From: an uncultured Prevotellaceae bacterium
Lineage (GTDB): Bacteria > Bacteroidota > Bacteroidia > Bacteroidales > Bacteroidaceae
DNA length: 64,000 bases
Direction: 5' to 3'
Assembly: GCA_900316285.1 (NCBI GenBank)
Contig: ONCG01000006.1
Span: forward strand, 53,673 to 117,672
Every line of letters begins with the position of its first letter. The stretch's first letter is position 1. The notes beneath the pieces were generated by a model. It was not told the origin of the DNA. It ran no database searches and saw nothing but the letters and a program-made list of their open reading frames with translations. The position numbers and the translations under genes were made by a program. Positions 8,205 through 16,452 of the stretch are shown piece after piece.

Positions 8205-8791
8205 TCGTCGATGGTGTGGTTTAGATAAGTATGCATGCCCAATGTCTGAGCTGTAGCTATGTTATCGCGATTGTCGTCGATGAAGAGAGTTTCGTTGGCT
8301 GTGATGCCAGTCTGCCGTAGCACCTCTTCAAAGATACGGCGGTCTGGCTTCGCCAACTGCAATTCGTAGGAAAGAAATATCTGTTCGAATGCCTCGAGCA
8401 CATCAGCAGGAAACAGCTTGTGGGCGCAGTGCTGCCAGTGCATGTCGTTGGTGTTGCTCAAAAGGAAGAGTCTAAAGCCCGTCTCTCGCAGCTGCAGCAG
8501 TCGTTGTGCGCGGTTAGCGGTAAGCTCTGTGAGCAAAGCATTCCATGCCGCCACCATCTCATCGTCGGTAGCAGCGGTATCGGTCATCTCTCTGATTTCT
8601 TCGCAGAACTCGTGCGTGCTGATTAGTCCCAGTTCGATGCGATAGAACAGGTCCTCTGTGCGATGGTCGATGATGTACTGCGACACGGCTTCGCAGCCCA
8701 GCTTGTCGAATGCCTCGATGCTGCGTTGTCCGTCGAGTCCTACGAGCACACCGCCCAGATCGAACACGATATTCTTGATCCTCTTCTCCAT
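8180..8791 (-). CDS. HAD superfamily hydrolase (subfamily IA-like phosphatase)
   Basis: The frame continues further upstream, but the ATG at 8791 is chosen because the protein then starts MEKRIKNIVFDLGGVLVGLD, placing HAD motif I (DLGGV) at residue 11 as in the family. It has 203 residues. Motif II is LFLLSNTND, motif III a lysine in the LAKPDRRIF block, and motif IV ETLFIDDNRDN. The cap looks like that of YihX/GPH-like sugar phosphatases, but the substrate is unknown. It heads the operon with ribF, which it overlaps by 25 bp, so an FMN-linked phosphatase role is possible but unproven. The minus-strand promoter box at 8801-8808 leaves only a few bases of leader, and no ribosome-binding site fits in it. 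Confidence 0.88.
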   Translation of the reverse strand: MEKRIKNIVFDLGGVLVGLDGQRSIEAFDKLGCEAVSQYIIDHRTEDLFYRIELGLISTHEFCEEIREMTDTAATDDEMVAAWNALLTELTANRAQRLLQLRETGFRLFLLSNTNDMHWQHCAHKLFPADVLEAFEQIFLSYELQLAKPDRRIFEEVLRQTGITANETLFIDDNRDNIATAQTLGMHTYLNHTIDEWTEALPL

Positions 8792-8800
8792 AATTGTGTG

Positions 8801-8831
8801 CAAAGGTACGAATAAGTGAGTGAAATACAAA
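8801..8831 (-). promoter_or_regulatory. Promoter of HAD-ribF-CPBP operon (duplicated type)
   Basis: Minus strand: TTTG (8828-8831), 19-bp spacer, TACCTTTG (8801-8808). The spacer matches that of the promoter at 63669-63699 at 17 of 19 positions. The box ends 10 bp before the ATG first base, predicting a leader of only a few nucleotides. Confidence 0.75.
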
Positions 8832-8886
8832 GCAAAAAGTGAATTTTTGCTTTTATTTCTGAACGAGAGTACCTTCGACCGCAGGT

Positions 8887-8917
8887 CAAAGGTAGTGCAA
8901 ATCGAGCGAAATGCAAA
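8887..8917 (-). promoter_or_regulatory. Second upstream promoter on the minus strand
   Basis: Minus strand: TTTG (8914-8917), 19-bp spacer beginning CATTTCGCTCG, TACCTTTG (8887-8894). It lies back-to-back with the prmC promoter and could be a second, longer-leader start for the HAD operon or a decaying duplicate. Confidence 0.55.
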
Positions 8918-8935
8918 ATAAAAACGGCGTTTTTC

Positions 8936-8966
8936 TTTGTATTGCGCTCGGTTTTCATTATCTTTG
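8936..8966 (+). promoter_or_regulatory. Promoter of prmC-recX
   Basis: TTTG (8936-8939), 19-bp spacer, TATCTTTG (8959-8966), about 54 bp before the prmC ATG. Its spacer (TATTGCGCTCGGTTTTCAT) resembles those at 8887 and 40196. Confidence 0.75.
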
Positions 8967-9019
8967 CGGCACAACAGCGACGGAGGAACAGTTTCTCTCA
9001 AGACTGTTGGCAGACTATA

Positions 9020-9889
9020 ATGAAATATCAGGAACTGAAAAGGCAACTCATGCAACGCTACGACGACAGCGAAGCTGCTGCTGTGGCGCGCTACCTGCTG
9101 GAGATGAAATACGGCCTTAGCATGGCCGACATGGCATGCGGTGGTGTTGAGCAACTTGACGATAATGCCTTGACGGCCGATGTAACGCGACTACTCAGCG
9201 GCGAGCCTGTGCAGTATGTCGTGGGCGAAGCAGAGTTTTGTGGGCGACGATTCATCGTGAGGCCTGGTGTGCTGATACCGCGACCGGAGACGGAGGAGCT
9301 ATGTCGCTGGATTCTTTCCGCTCTCAATGCTTCTCCTTTTCTTGGAAAGGCCTCTATCCTCGACATTGGCACAGGCTCGGGATGCATTGCGGTGACGCTG
9401 GCTGCCGAACAGCCCGAAGCTTCCGTGTCGGCGTGGGATATCTCCGAGCAAGCCTTGGCCATTGCCCGAGAGAATGCTGACCGCCTGAATGTCCCGGTCA
9501 AGTTCGAGAAGCAAGATATCCTCCACTACTCCCTCCCTACTGGGGAGGGCCGGGGTGGGGCTCCAGATTGTGGGCTGTCTCCTTTTTCCCTCATCGTCTC
9601 CAATCCCCCGTATGTATGCAGGAGCGAGGCTGCGCAGATGGAACCGCATGTGCTGGAGCACGAGCCTCATGAGGCATTGTTTGTGCCCGATGACGATGCG
9701 TTGTTGTTCTATCGCGTCATTGCCCGCCTTGGCTTGCAGTTGTTGCAGCCAGGTGGCTGGCTCTATTTCGAGATCAACCCACTTTATGCCAATGGCCTCA
9801 TGTCGTTGATGAAGGAGATGGGATACGCTGATGTGGAGACGCGACAAGACCAGTTTGGAAAAACAAGAATGATTAGAGGAAGAAAATGA
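9020..9889 (+). CDS. prmC: Release factor glutamine N5-methyltransferase, with repeat insertion
   Basis: The ATG at 9020 (MKYQELKRQL) is preferred over the longer frame because 8942-9019 overlaps the promoter. The 289-residue protein methylates the GGQ glutamine of peptide release factors RF1 and RF2 using S-adenosylmethionine. An N-terminal helical domain is followed by the SAM site DIGTGSGCIA (115-124) and the catalytic NPPY motif (195-198). Residues 171-186 (SLPTGEGRGGAPDCGL), just before LIVSNPPY, are extra compared with ordinary PrmC. They are encoded by a nearly intact copy of the dispersed element C at about 9526-9562. The reading frame is kept, so the protein is probably functional. 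It overlaps recX by 4 bp (ATGA). Confidence 0.94.
   Translation: MKYQELKRQLMQRYDDSEAAAVARYLLEMKYGLSMADMACGGVEQLDDNALTADVTRLLSGEPVQYVVGEAEFCGRRFIVRPGVLIPRPETEELCRWILSALNASPFLGKASILDIGTGSGCIAVTLAAEQPEASVSAWDISEQALAIARENADRLNVPVKFEKQDILHYSLPTGEGRGGAPDCGLSPFSLIVSNPPYVCRSEAAQMEPHVLEHEPHEALFVPDDDALLFYRVIARLGLQLLQPGGWLYFEINPLYANGLMSLMKEMGYADVETRQDQFGKTRMIRGRK
9526..9562. repeat. Element C inside prmC (in frame)
   Basis: CTCCCTCCCTACTGGGGAGG, then GCCGGGGTGGGGCTCC, differs from the intergenic copy at 25763-25797 by only a few bases. It encodes LPTGEGRGGA within PrmC. Confidence 0.85.
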
Positions 9890-10347
9890 ATAACCAAAAA
9901 GAGATTACCGAGCAGCAGGCGCTGAACAAGCTAATGACGCTTTGTGCCCGTAGCGAGCACTCGTCGGGCGAGATGCTGCAGAAGATGCGCTTATGGGGAC
10001 TGAGCGATGAGGCTCAGGCACGCATCATGGAACGACTTACCAAAGAGAAATTTGTCGATGATGAGCGATATACCCGTGCTTTCGTCAACGACAAAATCAA
10101 GTATAACCAGTGGGGACGTCGCAAGATTGAGCAGGCACTTTGGGCAAAGGGCATTAGCCGCGACATACAAAAGAGCGTGCTCGATGAAGTCGATGAGGAG
10201 GAATATATCAAAGTACTGCGTCCCCTGCTGAAAAGCAAGGAGCGCAGCACGTCGGCTCGTAATGAGTTTGAGCGGCAGATGAAACTCATCCGCTTCGCTC
10301 AAAGTCGTGGTTTCTCGATGGAACAGATAGAAAGATGTCTGCCGTGA
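9886..10347 (+). CDS. recX: RecX family regulatory protein
   Basis: A 153-residue helical protein of the RecX family, which binds along the RecA filament and modulates recombination and the SOS response. Family features are the repeated three-helix modules: an ALNKLMTLCARSEHS-like opening, RLTKEKFVDDERYTRAFVNDKI and NQWGRRKIEQALWAKGIS. The last two are the strongest RecX signatures (DDERYAxxFV, GxxRIxxxLxxKGI). Length is typical. It overlaps prmC by 4 bp (ATGA) and is presumably translated by re-initiation from the same mRNA. recA is not in the window. The inverted-repeat element at 10384-10458 follows and may end transcription. Confidence 0.9.
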   Translation: MNNQKEITEQQALNKLMTLCARSEHSSGEMLQKMRLWGLSDEAQARIMERLTKEKFVDDERYTRAFVNDKIKYNQWGRRKIEQALWAKGISRDIQKSVLDEVDEEEYIKVLRPLLKSKERSTSARNEFERQMKLIRFAQSRGFSMEQIERCLP

Positions 10348-10383
10348 GAAACTTGTGTGAGTTATTATGTCCAAATAGGTCAT

Positions 10384-10458
10384 TGTAGGGACGCGGCGTG
10401 CCGCGTAACTGGATTTAGCTTTTCCCCTTCCAGTTACGCGGCACGCCGCGTCCCTACA
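10384..10458. repeat. Element A, full inverted copy 1
   Basis: TGTAGGGACGCGGCGTGCCG at the left end returns inverted at the right end, with an oriented middle (GGATTTAGCTTTTCCCCTTC). Related copies are 25948-26021, 35799-35872, half copy 45575-45602 and degenerate 22115-22139. Copy 1 has its middle inverted relative to the copies at 26 and 35.8 kb. It lies between the convergent recX and CotH genes and would fold into a long hairpin. Confidence 0.9.
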
Positions 10459-10513
10459 TCAATAAACAATTCTCTAATGACAGTAGGGATAAAAGACGAA
10501 GACCCCCAACCCC

Positions 10514-13500
10514 CTATTTTAGGGGGCATAGGACCTTGCAACCAACGGTGTTACCCAGGTTGTCGGTGGCGCGGGCGATGTAGAAGCCGGCGGGCAGGTG
10601 GGCAATGGAGAGTTGTGTGTGGCCAGCATGGAAGTTGGCGACATTGCTCTCAACGAGTTGTCCGTTTCCGTTCAAGATGTCGATGCGTGCATATTGGGCA
10701 TCGTCGCTGGCGAGTAACAGCATGTCAGCTACACAGCGCAGGCGCAGACCATTGGCAGAAGCCACGAGGGAAGGTGTTACGTCGAGTGTCCGCTGGTCGA
10801 TAAAGGTGTCGTAGCTACCAATCTGATTAGCCTTTGCAATGGAGGGCACATCCATGAGATAGACATCGCTGCCACCATCAGGATAGCGTCCTACAGTATG
10901 ATTGCCATCATGGGCAACATAGTGCAGGGAGTCGGTCCAGCTGAGGTCGGCTGCCGAGAGAGCCACGACACCACCTTCGGCAGCGAGTTTGAAGTCGGCA
11001 TGCAGCGCCTGGTTGGTGGTCTCGAGTTTGTCACACCAGATGATGAGGCGCCCGTGAGCAGGAATGCGTGTAAGGGCTGTGGTCTGTCCCTTTGTAATCT
11101 GATGTTTCTTGATCTTCTCTAGATTATCGGTGAGGAACATTCCCTCAACATCTTGTTCTGTATCGGTGGTGTTGTAAAGTTCCACCCAGTCGTTCTTCTT
11201 ACTATATTCGTTGACGTAGACGGAGTTGGCTGCGCTGACTTCGTTGATACAGACGGGATGCAGGTTGGCATCCTTGCGCTCGGTGTCGGTCATCTTGCGA
11301 TAGGTGGCCACGAGATTCACGGTGCCATTGGGCAGGTTGATTTCTGCATCGGTGGAGAGATAGTCATCGCTATCGCCTTCACCGAGGTCTCCGAAGAGCG
11401 ATGCATCGAAGTAGACGTCGCTCGACGTGGCGGAGCACTGGTGTACCTCCACGCAGATAAGGTTCGAACCTTCCTTGAAGAGCGAGCCTTTGATGTTCAG
11501 CGAGCCTTCGAATGGCGTGCTATTGGCATAGGTGCTCGACCACGTGTTGAAGTTCACATTGCCAGAAGGCATGTTGTAGCGTGCGGCCTCAGTGCCATTG
11601 ATGTAGACAACAAAGCCGTCGTCGACCTTATAATTCAGTGTGAACACGGCGTTCGAAGCGGGCTTGTTCTTCAGCGAGAACGTGCGACGGAAGTAATACG
11701 TAGGATATTTGTTATTGCTATTGCTGCCGTAGGAGATGGTCGTGGCAATGCCGCTCATGGAATAGCCCAGCGGAGCGTTACCCGTCTTCCATTTCGACGT
11801 GCTGTAGTTGTTGGCTGTCCACGACTGTCCGTCGAGCGAACCTTGGTCATAATAGGTCCAGCGGCCACCATAGCCGAAGACCTCAGACTGAGTTCCTGTA
11901 TTGTTACGCCATCCGAGGAATGTGTATCCAGCCGGTGCAACAGCCTTGAGCTTCACGGGTTGGAACAAGTGTCCGTTGAAGCTGCCCGTGGGGACGTCAA
12001 TGCCGTTGACCTCGATGCGTGCACCATCGGTGTTGCTGGCGAGGGTGACACGTTGTGCAGAAGAGGTGATCTTCATCTGCGAGAAGTTGCGAATGGCATT
12101 GGTCATCGTCTGTTCACGGCTGTTGAAGGAGTTCTTCATGCTGTTCGCCGTGCCATAGGGCGACTCATTGTTGATGGCCATGGCGGGTCCGCTGACGGCT
12201 GTGAGCTGGTCGATAATCTCGGTGCAGCGGGTGGCTTCGAACACGCTACCACCCATCATACAATAGGTGTCGATGAACTTACGACGGAAGTTTTCGTTCT
12301 GCAGCAACTGGCGGAAGATGGTGATGAGTGTGATGTCGGCAACAATCACTTTTCCGCTGGGCAGCAAAGCGTTGAAGTGGTAGTTCTTCTCCATGTTCAT
12401 GACGTCGTTGAACATGTTGCTACCGCGATTGAAAGAGTGGTCGGTGTCGAACATAACGAACCGGAAGCGTCCACCATCGCGATGGCGGAATGCCTTGATG
12501 TTGTTGCGCAGCCAGTCGTCGCTGCCCAGATACATCTCTGCCGCCATGTAGTTCACGTACTCGTCGATGTTGAGCATCTTGCAGATATCCTTATAGATGC
12601 CGTCGTCGTTGGCGTAGGCCGACAGCGAGACGAGCTGCTGATATATCTTGTCATCGCCGCACTTCTGCACGTAGAACGAGTCGGGCGAGATTTCAAACTG
12701 GTCGATTTCATCGTCGTCCCAGCCGTAGTTGGCATAGACGTAGTGCTTGTTGTTGGGCTCGCGAACGTTCAAGACACCGATGTACTGGCCATTGATGAAC
12801 TCATGCACGGGCTGATAAGACTGCACATCGACGTCAATGCCCGAGGTCTGCACGATGGTCTGAATGGCAGGGTCTTTGATTCGGCAGCCATTGTCGTTGC
12901 CGCCGTTGCGAATTTGCAGTGTGCGGTTGTTGATGTAGGGCTTGGCTGCAAAGAACGGATAGGCTAGTTTCTTCTCACCGCCTAGTTCCTTCGAACCCTT
13001 CAGCTTGAAGGAGTGAGGTGTCCAGGCACGACTCCAGCCGCCGCACATCTCAAGGTCGACGTCCTGGTTGAGAACCATTTCACCATTGGCATCGAGATAG
13101 GAGAAGTTGACGGGTCGCTCCCAGTCCATGTTCCAGTTGCATTTCGACGACTGACCGTTGCCGGGCCGTCCGTTTTTGCCACGCACATAGACGCCCAGTG
13201 AGTCGTCGTAGAGGAATCGCGGGTCACTGACCACGCTCACCACAGGCAGTCCCTCATATTCACGGTCCATGTAGATGAAGGAGCGGGTGGTGGTCGTCGA
13301 AGGCAGATAGCCGTCGGCAAAGAGGCGGAAGCGATATTGTGAGGTCTTGCTGATGCTAAACTGTCCGGTACGGCTGGTCGCGCCATTCTGCAGGGTTGGC
13401 AGCGTGCCGTCAGTGGTGTAACGCAGGGTGCAGCCTGCAGGAATGTCGACGCTCAGGGAAATAGTGCCGGTGAAGAGCTGTGACGGTTGGTTCACAACGG

Positions 13501-14866
13501 GTGGTGCTAGCTGTTGCGTGGCAAAGGTGGCATTGTTGTTCGAGGCACCAAGCGTAGGCGTAGAAGTGGTATTCCATTCCTTGCCACCATCGGTGGTGCG
13601 AGCATAGCTGACACGCTCCATCGATGCCGGATAGTCCTGACTGCATAGCAGTTTTCCATCTGCATCGCTGATGTAGAGTGTGCCGCCGTCGGTGTCGAGT
13701 TTGAAAATGGCATTCTGCTGTCGCAAGCCGTTGCTGTCGAGCCACACCACCAGGTATCCATTGGCTGGAATCACGCCAAGGTCGGCGGGCGTGTGCCATT
13801 TCTTCAGGTTGTCGGCATCGTCGCTCATGTAGATGCCTCCCATTTCGACCGACCTATCGGTAGGATTGTAGAATTCCACCCATCCATCGAAGTTGAATGC
13901 CGGGCTGACGTATTCATCAACATTCGATGCCATGATTTCATTGATGATAACCGACTCGGAGGTGGGAGGATTGTTTGTTACGGTGACCGTCAGGCCGGCT
14001 GTGCGTGAGCTGCCATCGGTGCTGATGGCCGTGATGCGTGACGAACCTTTGCCGATGGCGGTGACAAGACCCTTGTCATCTACTGTTGCTACCTGCGGAC
14101 GCGATGAGCGCCACTGCAGTTTCTTGATGGTGGCATTTTCGGGTGCAACGGTTGCGGTAATCTGCAACGTCTCACCAGCCACCATTTCAGCCTTGTTGGG
14201 TTCGAGGGTGATGCTCTCAACGGGCACCACCTCACCATAATATTCTAACTGAAAGTCGTCGAAGAGGCACCAGTTGCTCTGCACCCAGTTGTCGTTGCGC
14301 AGGCCGATGGTCAGGTCGCCGCCCTCGTGGTCGAACTCCATTGTGTTCTCGTAGCCACCTCGGTTGAAGGCTTCTGTGCCACTCTCCATGGTGTTCGGGA
14401 AGTAGACGGTCATCCAAGTGTCGTAGTCGGTATAGCTCCAACATCCGCTAGGCACGTTGCTTTCAAAGCGATAGCTATAGATGCTCACCAGCGGCTGCTC
14501 TGCCTGGCCTGCAAACATCATGCCGGTGATATTCTCCGTGCCGTTCAGATAGTCCTGATAGCCCCAGTCGTTATCGCCGCAACGATAGTAAGCCTTCACC
14601 GACAGACGGTAGTGGCCAGCCGGCACATTGCGAAGAGTCTGGTAGAGATACCACGTGCCGTTCCAAAACTCCATGGCCTCACAGTGCAAGGTCTGCGAGT
14701 GGGCATCGCTCGTCCATGTCCATCCCGTACTTTCATCGTTGTCGAAACTTGGATTGATGATGTATTGTTCGGTCAGATCAATCCATTGTTCTGCTGCCCA
14801 TGTCGTCAGAGGTGCAAACAAACATGCAGTGGAGAGTATCCATTCCCACATTAGGTTCTTCTTCAT
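10514..14866 (-). CDS. Large secreted CotH-kinase / lamin-tail / Ig-like surface protein
   Basis: Start at 14866 (MKKNLMWEWILSTACLFAPL, signal peptide) rather than the longer frame from 14914; 1450 residues. In order: an N-terminal carbohydrate-binding-like beta-sandwich (about 27-215); a bacterial Ig-like BIG2 domain (about 218-305); a lamin-tail domain starting SVIINEIMASN; a chitobiase C-terminal-like module (RYTTDGTLPT); a CotH kinase-like domain with VRGKNGRPG, SFKLKGSKELGG and FRFVMFDTDHSFNRG; a further beta-sandwich region; a second lamin-tail domain (VCINEVSAANSVY); and a C-terminal beta domain ending VGCKVLCPLK that resembles Por/type IX sorting tails. CotH domains can phosphorylate proteins, but here the target is unknown. 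Probably a cell-surface adhesin or glycan-associated protein. It is a single gene with its own promoter. Confidence 0.85.
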   Translation of the reverse strand: MKKNLMWEWILSTACLFAPLTTWAAEQWIDLTEQYIINPSFDNDESTGWTWTSDAHSQTLHCEAMEFWNGTWYLYQTLRNVPAGHYRLSVKAYYRCGDNDWGYQDYLNGTENITGMMFAGQAEQPLVSIYSYRFESNVPSGCWSYTDYDTWMTVYFPNTMESGTEAFNRGGYENTMEFDHEGGDLTIGLRNDNWVQSNWCLFDDFQLEYYGEVVPVESITLEPNKAEMVAGETLQITATVAPENATIKKLQWRSSRPQVATVDDKGLVTAIGKGSSRITAISTDGSSRTAGLTVTVTNNPPTSESVIINEIMASNVDEYVSPAFNFDGWVEFYNPTDRSVEMGGIYMSDDADNLKKWHTPADLGVIPANGYLVVWLDSNGLRQQNAIFKLDTDGGTLYISDADGKLLCSQDYPASMERVSYARTTDGGKEWNTTSTPTLGASNNNATFATQQLAPPVVNQPSQLFTGTISLSVDIPAGCTLRYTTDGTLPTLQNGATSRTGQFSISKTSQYRFRLFADGYLPSTTTTRSFIYMDREYEGLPVVSVVSDPRFLYDDSLGVYVRGKNGRPGNGQSSKCNWNMDWERPVNFSYLDANGEMVLNQDVDLEMCGGWSRAWTPHSFKLKGSKELGGEKKLAYPFFAAKPYINNRTLQIRNGGNDNGCRIKDPAIQTIVQTSGIDVDVQSYQPVHEFINGQYIGVLNVREPNNKHYVYANYGWDDDEIDQFEISPDSFYVQKCGDDKIYQQLVSLSAYANDDGIYKDICKMLNIDEYVNYMAAEMYLGSDDWLRNNIKAFRHRDGGRFRFVMFDTDHSFNRGSNMFNDVMNMEKNYHFNALLPSGKVIVADITLITIFRQLLQNENFRRKFIDTYCMMGGSVFEATRCTEIIDQLTAVSGPAMAINNESPYGTANSMKNSFNSREQTMTNAIRNFSQMKITSSAQRVTLASNTDGARIEVNGIDVPTGSFNGHLFQPVKLKAVAPAGYTFLGWRNNTGTQSEVFGYGGRWTYYDQGSLDGQSWTANNYSTSKWKTGNAPLGYSMSGIATTISYGSNSNNKYPTYYFRRTFSLKNKPASNAVFTLNYKVDDGFVVYINGTEAARYNMPSGNVNFNTWSSTYANSTPFEGSLNIKGSLFKEGSNLICVEVHQCSATSSDVYFDASLFGDLGEGDSDDYLSTDAEINLPNGTVNLVATYRKMTDTERKDANLHPVCINEVSAANSVYVNEYSKKNDWVELYNTTDTEQDVEGMFLTDNLEKIKKHQITKGQTTALTRIPAHGRLIIWCDKLETTNQALHADFKLAAEGGVVALSAADLSWTDSLHYVAHDGNHTVGRYPDGGSDVYLMDVPSIAKANQIGSYDTFIDQRTLDVTPSLVASANGLRLRCVADMLLLASDDAQYARIDILNGNGQLVESNVANFHAGHTQLSIAHLPAGFYIARATDNLGNTVGCKVLCPLK

Positions 14867-14941
14867 CGTCTTACTGTTCTTGTATCCTGTTTGATAAGTC
14901 AAATAAAGTCGCAACCGCTAAAAAGGTGCGAAATAACCGTG

Positions 14942-14973
14942 CAAAGTTACTCACATTTGGTCAAAATATCAAA
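14942..14973 (-). promoter_or_regulatory. Promoter of the CotH surface-protein gene
   Basis: Minus strand: TTTG (14970-14973), 20-bp spacer, TAACTTTG (14942-14949). It leaves a leader of about 70 bp before the ATG at 14866, which supports that start. Confidence 0.65.
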
Positions 14974-15008
14974 TTTCGCGCGGTATTTAAGATTTTTTGT
15001 GAACATTA

Positions 15009-15042
15009 TTTGCCGTAAACCCGCAAGAAAACACTAATTTTG
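15009..15042 (+). promoter_or_regulatory. Candidate promoter of the small barrel protein
   Basis: TTTG (15009-15012), 22-bp spacer, TAATTTTG (15035-15042), 38 bp before the ATG at 15081. The spacer is slightly long. Confidence 0.5.
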
Positions 15043-15080
15043 TATTTGAAAAATCATTATTCAATAAAAACTAGCAAATT

Positions 15081-15566
15081 ATGAAAAAACTTTTAGTGAT
15101 CTTAGCAGTGGTGCTGATGCCGCTTGCAGCCAGTGCTCAGTTTGAAGAGGGAAAGGTCTATTCGGGTGCTTCGCTCACCGGGCTCAACCTCAGCTATAGT
15201 GGTGCCGAGAAGTTCAATATCGGTCTGCAGGGACAGCTGGGCTACTTCGTTGCCGACGACGTGCAGCTCTATGTACAAGGTGGCTGGCAGCATGCCGGTG
15301 ACGATTTGAAGTTCGACCAGGTGGAGCTTGGTGGCGGTGGCCGCTACTACATCATTCAGAATGGTATCTTCCTGGGTGCCAACTGTAAGTATGTACATGG
15401 TGCCGGTGGCTACAACGACGTGATGCCAGGTGTTGAGGTGGGCTATGCCTATTTCATCAGTCGCACGGTAACCATCGAACCAGTTGTCTACTACCAGCAG
15501 TCGTTCAAAGATCATAGCGATTACTCGAAGGTGGGCTTCCGCATTGGCTTCGGTATCTACCTATAA
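15081..15566 (+). CDS. Small outer-membrane beta-barrel protein
   Basis: A 161-residue protein with a clear signal peptide (MKKLLVILAVVLMPLAASAQ). The rest consists of alternating amphipathic strands rich in Gly, Tyr and Val, ending in an aromatic/hydrophobic strand (VGFRIGFGIYL), typical of 8-stranded outer-membrane barrels of the OmpA/OmpX-like type (porin family, PF13505/PF13568 kind). No peptidoglycan-binding domain is present. The role is unknown; such proteins act in envelope stability or as small porins. It is a single gene ending just before a large perfect inverted repeat shared with the convergent methyltransferase gene. Confidence 0.75.
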   Translation: MKKLLVILAVVLMPLAASAQFEEGKVYSGASLTGLNLSYSGAEKFNIGLQGQLGYFVADDVQLYVQGGWQHAGDDLKFDQVELGGGGRYYIIQNGIFLGANCKYVHGAGGYNDVMPGVEVGYAYFISRTVTIEPVVYYQQSFKDHSDYSKVGFRIGFGIYL

Positions 15567-15581
15567 TTAAAGAGAATAAAG

Positions 15582-15713
15582 GAAGCCTCCCCCAACCCCT
15601 CCGAAAGGAGGAAGCCTCCCCCAGCCCCTCCGAAAGGAGGGGAGCATATATCAGCAGAGACTAGACTGCTCTACTTCATGCTCCCCTCCTTTCGGAGGGG
15701 CTGGGGGAGGCTC
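15582..15713. repeat. Three element C copies forming a 35-bp-arm hairpin
   Basis: Two direct copies (15582-15610 and 15611-15647, each starting GAAGCCTCCCCCARCCCCTC) are followed by an inverted copy at 15678-15712. Arms 15613-15647 and 15678-15712 are perfectly complementary over 35 bp with a 30-bp loop. It lies between convergent genes and probably acts as a bidirectional terminator. Its right end is 1 bp from the stop codon of the methyltransferase. Confidence 0.9.
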
Positions 15714-16340
15714 TTATTTCTTGATCATCATTGTCAGACCGTCGCGTAGCGGAAGGATGACGGTTTCTACGCGATTGTCGGCTGCTACATAATCGTTGAA
15801 GCGGCGGATGCCCACTGTCTGGTGGTCGCGGTCGTAGGCAGGGTCGATAATATGACCATCCCACAGCGTGTTATCGGCGATAATGAGTCCACCCGGGCGC
15901 ATCAGACCGAGCACCGTTTCGTAGGTCTCCACATAGGTGCGCTTGTCACCATCTATGAAAGCCATGTCGAACACAATTCCTAACTTAGGGGCTTCAATGT
16001 TTGCATCACCAATGCTGAACGTGATGCGGTCGGCAACGGCCGAGTTTTCTATCCACGGTCGGGTGAATTCCTCCATTTCATCGTTCACCTCGAAGGTCCA
16101 CACGTGTCCTCCAGGTCCCAACCCTTCTGCCATGCAGATAGCACTATAGCCGCTAAAAGTGCCCACTTCAAGCACGTTCTGCGGCTGCTTCATCTGCACC
16201 AGCATCTTTAGTAGTCGGCCCTGCAGGTGACCGCTCACCATGTGTCCGTGAATGGTATGCACATTGGTGGCTCGCCAGAGCCGGTGCAGGTATTCCGGTT
16301 CGGGTTCGATGTGTTGCAGGATGTAGTCCTCGAGACTCAT
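15714..16340 (-). CDS. O-methyltransferase (class I SAM, COMT-like)
   Basis: A 208-residue cytoplasmic SAM-dependent O-methyltransferase of the caffeoyl-CoA/catechol type (Methyltransf_3). Motif I is NVLEVGTFSGYSAICMAEGL (glycine-rich SAM site), the acidic WTFEVNDEMEEF follows, and FDMAFIDGDKRTYVETYE is the metal/substrate-binding DxDK region. Close homologues act on catechol-like or other hydroxylated small molecules, and several are metal dependent; the substrate here is unknown. Length is typical. It reads toward the convergent barrel gene. The stop codon sits 1 bp from a repeat element. No operon partner is evident; aroQ lies 112 bp upstream on the same strand. Confidence 0.9.
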   Translation of the reverse strand: MSLEDYILQHIEPEPEYLHRLWRATNVHTIHGHMVSGHLQGRLLKMLVQMKQPQNVLEVGTFSGYSAICMAEGLGPGGHVWTFEVNDEMEEFTRPWIENSAVADRITFSIGDANIEAPKLGIVFDMAFIDGDKRTYVETYETVLGLMRPGGLIIADNTLWDGHIIDPAYDRDHQTVGIRRFNDYVAADNRVETVILPLRDGLTMMIKK

Positions 16341-16452
16341 TTTTGTAGTTTATAGTTTATAGTGAATAGTTTATGATTTGCTTAGACGGGAACGTGGCCG
16401 TTCCCGCAACATTCTTAATGGGTAAAGGTAATCAGAACCTATTCACTATTAC

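Noticed and set aside
11462-11472. GGTTCGAACC-like motif as a tRNA T-loop
   Set aside because: It is inside the CotH gene and has no acceptor or anticodon arms around it.
11153-12967. 604-codon frame opposite the CotH gene
   Set aside because: Antisense shadow of a gene with clear domains; composition rich in Val/His typical of such shadows, no family motif.
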